Shown: positions 39,702 through 49,567, numbered from the stretch's first letter. The stretch is DNA of 64,000 nt from Pseudoalteromonas sp. EB27 (GCF_001974875.1 NZ_MTQD01000012.1:1-64000); one strand, 5' to 3'. The notes: a model not told the origin generated them from the letters alone. Numbers and translations are program-made.

Positions 39702-40370
39702 ATGACTCAAGATATTACTCATTACGCAAAAAATAGACAATCAGCTAAAGCGTACAATCCAACTAAAAAGATCTCTGCTGACAATATTGAAAAAATTAAA
39801 GAGTTACTTAGATTCAGCCCTTCAAGTGTTAACTCACAACCTTGGCATTTTATATTAGCGTCTAGTGACGAAGCTAAAGCTAAAATAGCTAAATCAACAG
39901 AGCGCTTATTTCCATTTAACAAAAAATCAATTTTAGATGCATCACATGTACTCGTGTTTGCTAGTAAGTTAGATATTGAACAAGACTATTTATTACGTGT
40001 TTTAAAGCAAGAAGAAAAAGATGGCCGTTTTGTAGCAGACCCAGTCGTATTTAAAGAGCGTATGCATGGTGGCCGTAATATGTTTATTAACTTGCACAAA
40101 CAAGATTTTAAAGACGTACAGCATTGGATGGATAAGCAAGTTTATTTAAACTTAGGCGCATTTTTATTGGGGGTATCTACCTTAGGAATTGATGCAACGC
40201 CAATGGAAGGAATTGAGGTTAGCGTACTTGATGAAGAATTTGATTTACGCGAAAAGGGTTATTCAAGCTTAGTTGTTGTGCCTTTTGGATATAGCGATGA
40301 TAAAAATGACTTTAATGCCACTCTTCCAAAGTCGCGTTTAGAGTATTCAGAAATTTTAACTGAAGTTTAA
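39702..40370 (+). CDS. nfsB: NAD(P)H nitroreductase (NfsB-like)
   Basis: The 222-residue flavoprotein shows RQSAKAYNP, FSPSSVNSQPWHF for FMN binding, and GIDATPMEG. It reduces nitroaromatics and quinones in the cytoplasm. GATAGGGGAAG precedes the start. The next gene, an ABM-domain protein 56 bases on, may be in the same operon and shares a redox theme. Confidence 0.9.
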   Translation: MTQDITHYAKNRQSAKAYNPTKKISADNIEKIKELLRFSPSSVNSQPWHFILASSDEAKAKIAKSTERLFPFNKKSILDASHVLVFASKLDIEQDYLLRVLKQEEKDGRFVADPVVFKERMHGGRNMFINLHKQDFKDVQHWMDKQVYLNLGAFLLGVSTLGIDATPMEGIEVSVLDEEFDLREKGYSSLVVVPFGYSDDKNDFNATLPKSRLEYSEILTEV

Positions 40371-40426
40371 TTTTTAATTACTGCATTGGTTTAACTGATG
40401 CGGCGCTAATCTCTTTGGAGTTAATT

Positions 40427-41059
40427 ATGATCACGCAAATAGTTAAATTTAATATTAAAGACGAATACATAAATCAATTCAAAGCGCTGCTTGAAGATGA
40501 CAAGCAAGGCGGCAAAGCCGAAACAGGCTTACTAGAAATGCGTTTATATCAAGATAAAAATGCACCTGGAGTCTTTTTTGCTTACGAGCGTTTTGAAAAC
40601 CAAAACGCGGTTAATTATCACGGTGCACAGCCTTATACGCAAGCTCTATTGCAAGCATTGCCTAATATTAGCGTGTCTGCGCCAGAAGCTATGAACTTAA
40701 AAGATACAACGCCTGCACCTTTGCATAAGCGCAATCTTAAAATGCCAAATTCACAAGACGATATATTTATTATCTTCTTTATATTCAAAATTAAATTGCA
40801 GTATAGAGCACAGCTTTTAACTCAATTTGAAACTCATATTACACAAACGCGTAGTCAAGAAGAGGGCAATCTTATATTTGATTTGTACACTATTGAAGGA
40901 CAAGACGACACGTTGGCTGTGTATGAGCATTGGCGCAAAGAATCAGACGTGTGGGATATTCACTTTAATCAACCATACGCAATTCAAACTGGCAAATTAA
41001 TGCATAAAGCGGTAGTAGGCGACCTCGAGCAATATATGAGCTTTGTAACTGAGCTATAA
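40427..41059 (+). CDS. tandem antibiotic biosynthesis monooxygenase-domain protein
   Basis: The 210-residue protein has two ABM ferredoxin-like repeats (about 1-95 and 105-205); the first has GLLEMRLYQDKNAPGVFFAYERFE, broken here as GLLEMRLY and FFAYERF, and the second NLIFDLYTIEGQ. Such domains oxidise quinols or act as dimeric small-molecule binders. Start at ATG 40427 has GGAG 7 bases before it; a TTG further up is less likely. Confidence 0.75.
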   Translation: MITQIVKFNIKDEYINQFKALLEDDKQGGKAETGLLEMRLYQDKNAPGVFFAYERFENQNAVNYHGAQPYTQALLQALPNISVSAPEAMNLKDTTPAPLHKRNLKMPNSQDDIFIIFFIFKIKLQYRAQLLTQFETHITQTRSQEEGNLIFDLYTIEGQDDTLAVYEHWRKESDVWDIHFNQPYAIQTGKLMHKAVVGDLEQYMSFVTEL

Positions 41060-41096
41060 ATTACTTTTTGTAATTTATTAAAACGACTTCCCGTTT

Positions 41097-41132
41097 AGCA
41101 AATAGCAGAAGTAACGCTATTTGCTTTTTTTT
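41097..41132 (+). terminator. terminator after the ABM gene
   Basis: AGCAAATAGC and GCTATTTGCT pair, followed by a T-run. Confidence 0.85.
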
Positions 41133-41179
41133 GGTAGTTAAGCGAAATGCTTAGCGACCTTTTTTATTTTGGAAATAGC

Positions 41180-41953
41180 ATGAAACTATTTTTTATCAGC
41201 GTTAGCTTTTTAGCCTTATTTACACTTAACTCAGCGGCCTTCGCAGCTCCAACTGAAAATGTAATAGAACAATATGGTTTTCCGCTTGCGTTAGTTAATC
41301 AGGTGTATACAGGCGATATTACACCTGCAGAAATGCTTAAAAAAGGTCAATTTGGATTAGGGACTGCCGATAATTTAGATGGTGAGCTTGTTGCGCTCAA
41401 CGGTGTGGTTTATAAAATAGAAATTGATGGCTCATTAATTAAGGCCCCATCTAATTTAGCAGCGCCTTACATGACAATGTTTAAGTTTAATCCAAAGAAA
41501 CGTATTACTTTAAAAAATGTGAGTTCGTTGGCGCTATTAGGCGAGAAACTTAAAGCAACTATGAGCTCTAAAAATAGTTTTTATGCTTATAAAATCACAG
41601 GTACATTTAACTCTTTAAAAATGGCATCTGCACAAAGAGTTAAAAACGACAGTGTGCCGCTTATGGAGTATTTAAAAACGCGAGTTATGTACACTAAGCA
41701 AAATATTAAAGGTACTTTAGTGGGGTTATATACACCAGACTACTTAGGCAATATTAGTATTCCGGGGATGCATTTTCACTTTGTATCAAACGATTACAAA
41801 TTAGGTGGCCACTTAGAAGGTATTAGCTTTGATGAAGTGACTGTTGAAATTGAAGAAATAAATAAAATTAATTTAACCCTTCCTCAAGTTGAAAAATTCA
41901 GAGCTATCGAATTAAAACAAGCCTCTGTGCCTGCTGCAAACAAGCATAAGTAA
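41180..41953 (+). CDS. budA: exported alpha-acetolactate decarboxylase
   Basis: The enzyme turns alpha-acetolactate into acetoin. The domain shows GQFGLGTADNLDGEL near the start, and PGMHFHFVSNDYKLGGHLEG with the three zinc His. The 257-residue protein begins with a signal peptide (MKLFFISVSFLALF to AAFA), so it should act outside the cytoplasm. Start at 41180 has TTGGAAA before it. No acetolactate synthase (budB) or regulator lies nearby. Confidence 0.9.
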   Translation: MKLFFISVSFLALFTLNSAAFAAPTENVIEQYGFPLALVNQVYTGDITPAEMLKKGQFGLGTADNLDGELVALNGVVYKIEIDGSLIKAPSNLAAPYMTMFKFNPKKRITLKNVSSLALLGEKLKATMSSKNSFYAYKITGTFNSLKMASAQRVKNDSVPLMEYLKTRVMYTKQNIKGTLVGLYTPDYLGNISIPGMHFHFVSNDYKLGGHLEGISFDEVTVEIEEINKINLTLPQVEKFRAIELKQASVPAANKHK

Positions 41954-41970
41954 TAAGTTTAAAATGCATT

Positions 41971-42009
41971 AAATGCCAATGTTGGTTAAATACCCCATTG
42001 GCATTTTTT
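41971..42009 (+). terminator. terminator of the acetolactate decarboxylase gene
   Basis: AAATGCCAATG pairs with CATTGGCATTT around a 17-base loop, followed by T. Confidence 0.7.
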
Positions 42010-42172
42010 ATTTCTAGTGTTAAAAATTCCTGATCATTTACTCACTTTTACCGTATAACTGGCTATTATGTTAGTTCATCGCTAGCTATGTAATGTTATG
42101 TAAAGTAGGTTGAGCAAAAGTTGCCAAAGTGCTTGAATTACGTTCATAAATAGCAGTAATTTAGGTTTAATT

Positions 42173-43588
42173 ATGATTTGGCAATGCAAGCCAACCCTAT
42201 TGGCAATTAGTGTGATGCTGCTTAGCGGCTGTGCGAGTGATTTTAACTCGTCGCAGCGTATGCAAGCCCCTAAGGATATGCCACAGCAATGGCAGCAAGA
42301 AGCATCAAGCTCGGTATTAAAAGTACAAGAGCAATGGCTTACACAATTACAAAATCCTACGCTTAACAAATTTGTACAACAAGCACTTAAAAACAACCAA
42401 CAGCTTTTGCAAACTAGCTACGATGTAGAAATCCAAAAACAACAGCTTATAGTATCGGGCTCTGCACTTTGGCCAAGCCTCGATTTATCAACGCGTACAA
42501 GTCGCAGTAAAGACAACCGCCCAGTAAGTTATGACAACGCAAGTTCAGTTAGTTTAAACTTAACTTACGAGGTTGATTTATGGGGTAAGCTTTCTGACTC
42601 AAAGCGCGAAGCTAATCTTAACTATTTAGCGCAGCAAGCACGGTTTGAACAGGCTAAACAGCAACTCGTTGCTGATGTAGTAGCAGGTTGGTTTGATGTA
42701 GTAAGTGCACAGCAGTTGCTCGATTTATTCAAACGCCGTGAAGCCAACGCACAGCAAAGCTTGGATATTATTGAGTCAGGCTACCGCCAAGGTATAAATG
42801 AAGCTCTCGATGTATATTTAGCCCGTAATGAGCTTAATAATGAACGATCTCGCATTGCTACTCAAACGGCGAATCTATCGGCTTCAGCACGAATACTTGA
42901 GCGTTTACTAGGGGAATACCCAAAAGGCGCTATTACTGCTAGTAGCGACTTACCCGTTATTAATACCGATATTCCATTGGGCTTACCTTCAGAGCTTATA
43001 ACGCGTAAACCTACTCTGCGTGCAAGTTGGTATGAGCTTCTAGCTACTGACGCTTCATTGGCGTATGCGCACAAACAACGCTTTCCAAGTTTAGACTTAA
43101 CAGCAAGCTTAAGTGATAGCACTGACAGAGTAAGCGACTTGTTTTCTCCATCAAGCCTTGCATGGTCGTTATTGGGAAGTATTTCTGCGCCACTTTTTGA
43201 AGGTGGACGCTTAAAAGCGAATGAAGAAATAGCGCGTCTTAATACTCAAAAGCAAGAGCAACTTTATTTGCAAACGCTTTACGATGCATTTGGTGATGTA
43301 GAAAATGCCATTTCGCAGCAGCAGTCTCTTAAATCACAATATAGCAGCACCCTTGAAGCGCAAGAAAATGCACTTGCAGCAGAGCAGTTATCGTTTGAGC
43401 AATATCAAAGTGGCTTGGTAACTTACACTACCGTGCTTGATGCACAAGATCGCTCTTTCGATGCGCAAAGCTCCTTAATCGAAATTAAAAACCAATTAAT
43501 AGCTAACAGAATTAACTTACATGTTGCCCTTGGTGGTGATTTTGCAAAGCCCTCAAGTGAACTAAAGAGCAATAACGATGAAAACTAA
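42173..43588 (+). CDS. outer-membrane efflux lipoprotein (NodT/TolC family)
   Basis: The 471-residue protein has a lipobox LLSGC (Cys20) and two repeated OEP domains; the second starts near APLFEGGRLKANEEIA. It forms the outer-membrane channel of a tripartite pump. It is the first gene of the operon and overlaps the next by 11 bases. Confidence 0.9.
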   Translation: MIWQCKPTLLAISVMLLSGCASDFNSSQRMQAPKDMPQQWQQEASSSVLKVQEQWLTQLQNPTLNKFVQQALKNNQQLLQTSYDVEIQKQQLIVSGSALWPSLDLSTRTSRSKDNRPVSYDNASSVSLNLTYEVDLWGKLSDSKREANLNYLAQQARFEQAKQQLVADVVAGWFDVVSAQQLLDLFKRREANAQQSLDIIESGYRQGINEALDVYLARNELNNERSRIATQTANLSASARILERLLGEYPKGAITASSDLPVINTDIPLGLPSELITRKPTLRASWYELLATDASLAYAHKQRFPSLDLTASLSDSTDRVSDLFSPSSLAWSLLGSISAPLFEGGRLKANEEIARLNTQKQEQLYLQTLYDAFGDVENAISQQQSLKSQYSSTLEAQENALAAEQLSFEQYQSGLVTYTTVLDAQDRSFDAQSSLIEIKNQLIANRINLHVALGGDFAKPSSELKSNNDEN

Positions 43589-44894
43589 AACAGCAAAAAT
43601 TATTATTCCAGCGGTGGTTATTGTTGCCACTATTTTAATTGTTATGTTTATCAAAGGTAATCCGCCAGAGGCCAAACGCTTTGGCTCACCTCCTAAAGCA
43701 TCAATAAGTGTAGCTGCGCTTGAGCTTAAACCACAAAATTACCAAGTGATGATAGATAGCTACGGTACGGTCAAACCACGTACACAAAGTTTATTAGTTG
43801 CTCAGGCATCTGGGCAAATAATTGAAGTAAGCGATGACTTTAGAGAAGGCGGTTTTTTTGAAAAAGGCGATGTCCTTTTAAAGCTAGACGATAGAGATCA
43901 CCAAGCTGAAGTTAAATCTTCTCAAGCCAATTTATTAACTGCAGAGCAAGGCTTACTGGAAGAGAAAGCGCGTGGGCAACAAGCTATCACAGATTGGAAG
44001 CGTCTTGGTGGCTCAAATCAGGCAAGCAGCCTAGTACTGCGTGAACCACAACTAGCCGCAGCAGAAGCTGAAGTTTTATCTGCGCAGGCAGTACTTGAAA
44101 AAGCAATGCTTGATTTAGAGCGCACTAAAGTAACGGCGCCATACGCCGGGCGTATACTCAGCCGTAGTGTTGATTTAGGGCAAGTTGTTACTAACAATAC
44201 CCAGCTTGCCACTATTTATGCAATCGATAGCGTTGAGATTCGTTTACCAATTAAAAATAAAGACCTTCCGTTTGTAAATTTACCAGAACAATATCGCGAT
44301 GGTGCTAAAAACCAAGCGGGTTCAATTGTAAAATTTACCTCAGACTTAGTAGGTGAGCAAACTTGGCAAGGGCAGCTGGCACGTACTGAAGGTGCCATTG
44401 ATGAAGGCGCACAACAGCTTTATGTAGTTGCTAAAATTAACGACCCATACAAAGCAACAGCTAATAACCAATACCCAATAAAAATAGGGCAATACATAAA
44501 GGCGCAAATTACCGGTAAAACAGTGTCTAACGCACTTATAATCCCTAACAGTACAATCTATCAAGGAACTTACGTTTACATTGTTGAAGAGGGCGTACTT
44601 AAGCGTAAAGACATTACACTCGCTTGGCAAAATGCGACACAAGCGATGATTAAATCAGGATTAAACCCAAATGATAAACTCGTTATTACTCCACTTGGGC
44701 AAGTGAGTTCTGGGACTCAGGTAAGGATTTTAGGAGAGCAAAGCGCAGAGCAACCTAAAAGCCGCGGAGCTAATGGGCAAGGTAAAGGAAAGCGCCCATC
44801 TCCTGAGCAGCTTGAACAAAAAGCGAAAGAGCTGGGTATTAGTGTAGATGAGCTGAAAAAACGTCGTGCAGCAAAGCAAGGAGATAAACCATGA
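43578..44894 (+). CDS. RND efflux periplasmic adaptor
   Basis: The 438-residue membrane-fusion protein has an N-terminal anchor, a lipoyl/hairpin part with GDVLLKLDDRDHQAEV and VTAPYAGRILSR, a beta-barrel part, and an unusual basic, Gln/Lys-rich C-terminal tail. It overlaps the permease start by 4 bases (ATGA), which indicates coupling. Confidence 0.92.
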   Translation: MKTKTAKIIIPAVVIVATILIVMFIKGNPPEAKRFGSPPKASISVAALELKPQNYQVMIDSYGTVKPRTQSLLVAQASGQIIEVSDDFREGGFFEKGDVLLKLDDRDHQAEVKSSQANLLTAEQGLLEEKARGQQAITDWKRLGGSNQASSLVLREPQLAAAEAEVLSAQAVLEKAMLDLERTKVTAPYAGRILSRSVDLGQVVTNNTQLATIYAIDSVEIRLPIKNKDLPFVNLPEQYRDGAKNQAGSIVKFTSDLVGEQTWQGQLARTEGAIDEGAQQLYVVAKINDPYKATANNQYPIKIGQYIKAQITGKTVSNALIIPNSTIYQGTYVYIVEEGVLKRKDITLAWQNATQAMIKSGLNPNDKLVITPLGQVSSGTQVRILGEQSAEQPKSRGANGQGKGKRPSPEQLEQKAKELGISVDELKKRRAAKQGDKP

Positions 44895-47800
44895 TAGCTT
44901 GGTTTGCCAAAAACCATGTTGCTGCTAACTTACTGCTAGTAACGTTGTTACTGTCGGGGCTTTTTAGTCTATCGAGTAAAATACCGCTTGAGGTATTTCC
45001 TTCATTTGAAACCGACATGATAAGTGTAAACGTGAGCTTGCGTGGTTCAACACCAGAGGACGTAGAGCAAGGCGTAACAATTCGTATAGAAGAAGCCGTG
45101 CAAGATTTAGAAGGCATTAAGCAAATATTTAGTCGCTCTTCTGAAGGTTCTGGCTCAGTAACAATAGAGGTTGAAAGCGGTTACGACCCTCGTGAGCTTT
45201 TAGCTGATATAAAAAGTCGTGTAGACGCAATTAATACTTTTCCTGCTGATGCCGAAAAGCCGATAGTAGCGCTTGCTGAGCGAATTCGTGAGGTTATAGC
45301 GGTTACAGTATCGAGTGACTACGGCGAAAAAGAAACCCGCGAATACGCAGAAACAGTACGCGATCAAATTCTACGTTTACCTAATGTGACGCAGGTAGAG
45401 CTAAGTGGTGTGCGTGATTATGAAATTGCTATAGAAGTAAGCCAGGACGTTCTTCGCCAGTACGATTTAAGCCTTGCACAAATATCGAGTGCTATTTCTA
45501 ACTCAAGTTCAGATATTTCTGCTGGTAACTTAAAAACAGAAGGGGGGGACGTACTTATAAGCTCTAAAGGGCAAGCATATCGTAAAGATGAATTTGCCAA
45601 TATTGTTGTTAAAAATCAAGCAGACGGCACGATTATTCGTTTAGGCGACATAGCGATAATTAAAGACGACTTTGAAGAAACACCAGTGCGTACTCGTTTT
45701 AACGGTAAGCAAGCAGCATTTATCGACGTATATCGAATTGGTCCACAAAGTGCAATTACCGTTGCTGACGATGTTAAAAACTATATAAAAGAGCAACAAA
45801 GCTCAATACCACAGGGGTTTGAACTGAGCTATTGGGATGATGACTCAGAACTTGTTAAAAGCCGTATTTCGACCCTTACTACCAATGCTTTACAAGGCGG
45901 TATTTTAGTACTGGCTTTACTTACTTTGTTTTTACGCCCTGCAATTGCATTTTGGGTATTTATTGGTATTCCGGTTTCGTTTATGGGCGCGTTTATAGCG
46001 ATGCCTATTTTTGGCGTAACCCTTAATATTATGAGTTTATTTGGCTTTATATTGGTATTGGGGATTGTTGTTGATGACGCCATAGTTACCGGTGAAAACG
46101 TTTATACCCACCTAAAAACAGCTAAGTCGGGCGAGCAAGCTGCAATTTTAGGAACTCAAGAAGTAGCAACGCCAGTAACCTTTGGTGTATTAACTACCGT
46201 CGCTGCATTTTTGCCTCTTGCCTTTATTGAAGGGGCGCGTGGTGCTTTATTTGCCCAAATACCCGTAGTAGTTATACCTGTATTACTGTTTTCATTAATT
46301 GAATCTAAATTTGTACTGCCAGCACATTTAAAATATATAAAACTGCGCCACGAAAAAGGTGAGCCTTCAAAGCTTGATGTTCTTCAACAGCGTTTTGCAG
46401 ATGGATTTGAAAACGCGATTTTAAAATATTATCAACCCACTTTAAATTTAGCGCTGCGCCATAAATTGGCTTCGGTAAGCTTGTTTATTGGTGTATTTGT
46501 TATAATTTTAACCATGATCACCAGCGGTTGGACTAAGTTTGTATTTTTCCCGCGTATACCAAGCGAAACAGTCCGCGTTAACTTAACACTACCAACTGGT
46601 ACACCGTTTGAAGTAACTAATAAATACGTAATTGACATGTCGCAAAAGGCGCAGCAATTACAAGAAAAATACCGCGACCCAGATACGGGTGAAAGCGTTA
46701 TTTTAAATATATTAGCCACAACAGGCGGGCGTGGTGGTGTATCTAATTCAGGCTCTGTACGCTTTGAAATTACACCAGCTGAAAAGCGTGAATCAGATAT
46801 AGGATCACGAGAACTTGCCAGCGAATGGCGCGATTTAATAGGTGTCATCCCAGGCGCTGAAAGTTTAACGTTTAGAGCCGAAATTGGCCGAAGTTCAGAC
46901 CCAATTGATGTTCAGCTTAGCGGTACTTCGTTGACTATTTTACAAGACGTGGCTGATCATATTAAAACCCGTTTATCGACCTACCCAACAGTATTTGATA
47001 TTGCAGATAGTATGTCTGACGGTAAAGAAGAGTTACAAATAGAGCTTACACAACAAGGTTTAGCGCTGGGCTTAAATAGAGTTAATGTAGCAGGGCAAGT
47101 ACGTAACTCGTTCTTTGGCTCGCAGGCACAACGTATTCAGCGAGGCCGGGACGATGTACGTGTAATGGTGCGCCTACCTATAGATGAGCGCCGCTCTGTA
47201 GCCGATTTACAAAACATACTTATAAATACACCTGATGGTGGCTCTGTGCCTTTATCGCATGTGGCAACACTTACTGCTGGGCAAAGTCCATCAACTATTA
47301 ATCGAATAGATCGTTACCGCACATTAAACGTAACAGCAGATATCGAAAAAAATAACACCAACATGACAATACTTCAGGCTGACCTAACGGAGTATTTAGA
47401 TGAATTAATGCAGCAATATCCTGGAGTAGATTACAAGCTAGAAGGTGAGGCTAAAGAGCAACGAGAGTCGTTTGGTTCGTTGGCTTGGGCACTTGTGTTT
47501 GTGTTCTTCATTATATATGCATTACTAGCTATACCGCTCAAATCTTACTTACAGCCAATTATAGTAATGAGTGTAATTCCATTTGGCATGATAGGTGCTG
47601 TAGTAGGGCATTGGATTATGGGCATGGACTTAACTATTATGAGCTTACTCGGTATGCTTGCGCTAACCGGGGTGGTAGTAAATGACTCGCTTGTACTAGT
47701 TGATTTTATTAATAAAAAACGCAGTGAAGGTGGAAAAGTACTCGATGCTATAAAAATTGCAGGTGCATCGCGTTTTCGCCCTGTAATGCTAACTAGTTTA

Positions 47801-47974
47801 ACGACCTTTATTGGCTTAATGCCATTACTGTTTGAAAAAGCGACTCAAGCACAGTTTTTAATACCAATGGCGGTGAGCTTAGGGTTTGGGATTATTTTTG
47901 CAACTTTCATTACTCTATTACTAGTACCAATAAACTACATGCTAATGGAGCGTTTTCAAGGTTGGTTTAAATAA
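44891..47974 (+). CDS. RND efflux permease
   Basis: The 1027-residue inner-membrane antiporter has the twofold 6-TM plus periplasmic loop layout. LVLGIVVDDAIVTGENV and ALTGVVVNDSLVLVDFI hold the central helices; DD and ND at equivalent places carry the proton. Substrate cannot be inferred. Its stop codon touches a small mobile element; the operon's likely terminator is displaced to 48427. Confidence 0.93.
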   Translation: MIAWFAKNHVAANLLLVTLLLSGLFSLSSKIPLEVFPSFETDMISVNVSLRGSTPEDVEQGVTIRIEEAVQDLEGIKQIFSRSSEGSGSVTIEVESGYDPRELLADIKSRVDAINTFPADAEKPIVALAERIREVIAVTVSSDYGEKETREYAETVRDQILRLPNVTQVELSGVRDYEIAIEVSQDVLRQYDLSLAQISSAISNSSSDISAGNLKTEGGDVLISSKGQAYRKDEFANIVVKNQADGTIIRLGDIAIIKDDFEETPVRTRFNGKQAAFIDVYRIGPQSAITVADDVKNYIKEQQSSIPQGFELSYWDDDSELVKSRISTLTTNALQGGILVLALLTLFLRPAIAFWVFIGIPVSFMGAFIAMPIFGVTLNIMSLFGFILVLGIVVDDAIVTGENVYTHLKTAKSGEQAAILGTQEVATPVTFGVLTTVAAFLPLAFIEGARGALFAQIPVVVIPVLLFSLIESKFVLPAHLKYIKLRHEKGEPSKLDVLQQRFADGFENAILKYYQPTLNLALRHKLASVSLFIGVFVIILTMITSGWTKFVFFPRIPSETVRVNLTLPTGTPFEVTNKYVIDMSQKAQQLQEKYRDPDTGESVILNILATTGGRGGVSNSGSVRFEITPAEKRESDIGSRELASEWRDLIGVIPGAESLTFRAEIGRSSDPIDVQLSGTSLTILQDVADHIKTRLSTYPTVFDIADSMSDGKEELQIELTQQGLALGLNRVNVAGQVRNSFFGSQAQRIQRGRDDVRVMVRLPIDERRSVADLQNILINTPDGGSVPLSHVATLTAGQSPSTINRIDRYRTLNVTADIEKNNTNMTILQADLTEYLDELMQQYPGVDYKLEGEAKEQRESFGSLAWALVFVFFIIYALLAIPLKSYLQPIIVMSVIPFGMIGAVVGHWIMGMDLTIMSLLGMLALTGVVVNDSLVLVDFINKKRSEGGKVLDAIKIAGASRFRPVMLTSLTTFIGLMPLLFEKATQAQFLIPMAVSLGFGIIFATFITLLLVPINYMLMERFQGWFK

Positions 47975-48400
47975 TACCAACCTGCATAAATCTTTGATCA
48001 ATTTAACGAATTAAATTGCACTATAACGTCGTTAAAAATTTTTTATTTAGAACAACTAGATATAAAAATTTTTGCCTAGGGCGTGTTGACCTTTCGTGGG
48101 TGAATTTGCAGCAGTATGTTTGGTTTTTAGGCAAGGCAGAGCCTATGTAGTGTGGTTATTCCCCACGAATAGGCGATAACGCCGCATAAATACCAAACAT
48201 GCGCTGCCCTTTGGGTTCTTTCTAGGGACGATCAACTCTTTGTTGCTCGGTTTTTACTTAGCCCACTAGGTTACAAACCTCGCGCCGCGATTTAATCGTC
48301 CCTAGATTGAACAAATTTCAATCCACAAAGATCAACACGCCCTAGTTCTAGCGTAATTTTCTTAACGTTAAATAGACCTCATATATAAGCAGATTGGTAT
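47974..48400. mobile_element. small inverted-repeat element A, copy 1, interrupted
   Basis: The ends are ATACCAACCTGC and GCAGATTGGTAT, inverted repeats. With the 266 bases of inserted material and duplicated CTAG removed, it is about 161 bases and nearly identical to 62556-62715. It encodes nothing, so it looks like a MITE moved by a transposase elsewhere. It starts on the stop codon of the permease gene. Confidence 0.85.
48080..48341. mobile_element. small inverted-repeat element B, nested in A
   Basis: 262 bases with ends GGCGTGTTGACC and GATCAACACGCC, flanked by CTAG on both sides; copy 2 of element A has a single CTAG at this place. The 4-base CTAG target recalls the IS5 group (established for that group, inferred here). 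No reading frame of use was seen. Confidence 0.85.
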
Positions 48401-48426
48401 AACTTCACTCTAATACGTGATTATTA

Positions 48427-48461
48427 AAGCTGTAGGTAAGCAATTACCTGCGGCTTTTTTA
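48427..48461 (+). terminator. displaced terminator of the efflux operon
   Basis: AAAGCTGTAGGTAA pairs with TTACCTGCGGCTTT over 14 bp with two G-U, then T-run. It lies 450 bases after the last gene, because the elements were inserted between. Confidence 0.8.
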
Positions 48462-48590
48462 TAAGCTAAAAAGTAAAATTAGACAATTGAAGATAAGTGA
48501 ATAAAAAATTTAGATAAATATAAGAATAAACAAGAAGGTTGATTTCTTTTTTGATAAAGCCTTTTAAAGGCGAGGGTTTGCTAAAAAGGT

Positions 48591-48770
48591 GTTCCCCAAG
48601 ATATGGTACCCGGTTTCAGTCCTGAAACCAGAAGGTCTCAGGGCGGAAATCTGCGGTTTACCGTAGGCTTCTCGGTACATGCCAAGCTTGCACAATAGTA
48701 GACGAACAGAAATCCTAGTATAAAATTTATCGGCTCAGGGACTTAACCAAGCTCCGATATCCCAGGGAAC
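48591..48770 (-). ncRNA. ssrS: 6S RNA
   Basis: On the minus strand a 180-base RNA begins GTTCCCTGGGATAT and ends ATATCTTGGGGAAC, which pair over 14 bp as the closing stem. Inside are AGTCCCTGAGCCGATA and GTACCGAGAAGCC, matching the E. coli 6S RNA strands AGUCCCCUGAGCCGAUA and CCGAGAAGCC, and an apical hairpin GGTTTCAGGACTGAAACC. 6S RNA binds sigma-70 RNA polymerase in stationary phase. ygfB, often near ssrS and zapA in relatives, lies next to it, but neither zapA nor fau is present. Confidence 0.85.
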
Positions 48771-48775
48771 AATTT

Positions 48776-48800
48776 AAGTATATAAGACATAATCCAATCC
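48776..48800 (-). promoter_or_regulatory. probable promoter of ssrS
   Basis: On the minus strand TATACT lies 6 bases before the first base of the RNA, a good -10. The -35 (TTTAAG, spacing 17) is poor. Confidence 0.5.
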
Positions 48801-48964
48801 TTAAACCCCAAACGCAAAAAATTAAACCGTTCGCTTAGTTTTTCCGCACCTTTAACTCGTCATTTACTTTATCGCATGGTTTTTGAGCTTGATCATACAA
48901 TTAATTGGAGTTGCTTTTTATCGAGTGGTAGCATTGCCTTAACTTGCAAAGCGAAGATTCGATT

Positions 48965-49528
48965 ATGAACGATTTACCCGATTACGAAAAAGCTCAACTG
49001 CTTTTAGAAAAAAACGAAATATTTGTATCACCTGCCGAAGCGCATGGTGTGATTAGTGGTTTACTTGCGTGTGGTTTAACCATTGACGACAAAGAATACT
49101 TAGGTCTTTTGAGCGATGTGTTTAACGATGGTGAATCGTTTAGTAACGATTTAAAGCAGTTTTTTGGCACTATTTATAAGCAAGTAGTCGCGAGCTTTAA
49201 TGATGATGAATTTCAGTTTGATTTATTTTTACCAAGCGACGACGAAACACTCATCGATCAGGCTAATGGCCTCGTATCATGGGTAGCAGGTTTTATGCTT
49301 GGTTTTGGTTTAAAGCAAAAAGACTACGGTAAGCTATCAAGCGATGTTAAAGAAGTTATTACTGACTTTAGCGAAATCACTCGCCTAGATACCACTTTTG
49401 AAGAAACCGAAGAAGACAGCCAAGCGCTGCACGAAGTGATTGAATATGTGCGCGTATCAGCACTACTTTGTTTTGCAGAGCTTGGTAAAGAGCAGAGCAC
49501 GCAAAGCACTAAAAAAACACTTCATTAG
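48965..49528 (+). CDS. ygfB: YgfB family protein (UPF0149)
   Basis: The 187-residue acidic helical protein matches the family, including HGVISGLLACG and GFMLGFGL. Its function is not well known; in Pseudomonas a homologue controls antibiotic resistance genes. The start at ATG 48965 fits family length; the TTG upstream has no better site. pepP follows. Confidence 0.85.
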   Translation: MNDLPDYEKAQLLLEKNEIFVSPAEAHGVISGLLACGLTIDDKEYLGLLSDVFNDGESFSNDLKQFFGTIYKQVVASFNDDEFQFDLFLPSDDETLIDQANGLVSWVAGFMLGFGLKQKDYGKLSSDVKEVITDFSEITRLDTTFEETEEDSQALHEVIEYVRVSALLCFAELGKEQSTQSTKKTLH

Positions 49529-49567
49529 GCATTCACTTTTAAAAAAAGTAAAACGGGTTGGTTAATA

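Noticed and set aside
48080..48341. Element B as a non-coding RNA gene
   Set aside because: Its inverted ends and the CTAG duplication show it is an inserted element, so structure inside is more likely to reflect transposition.
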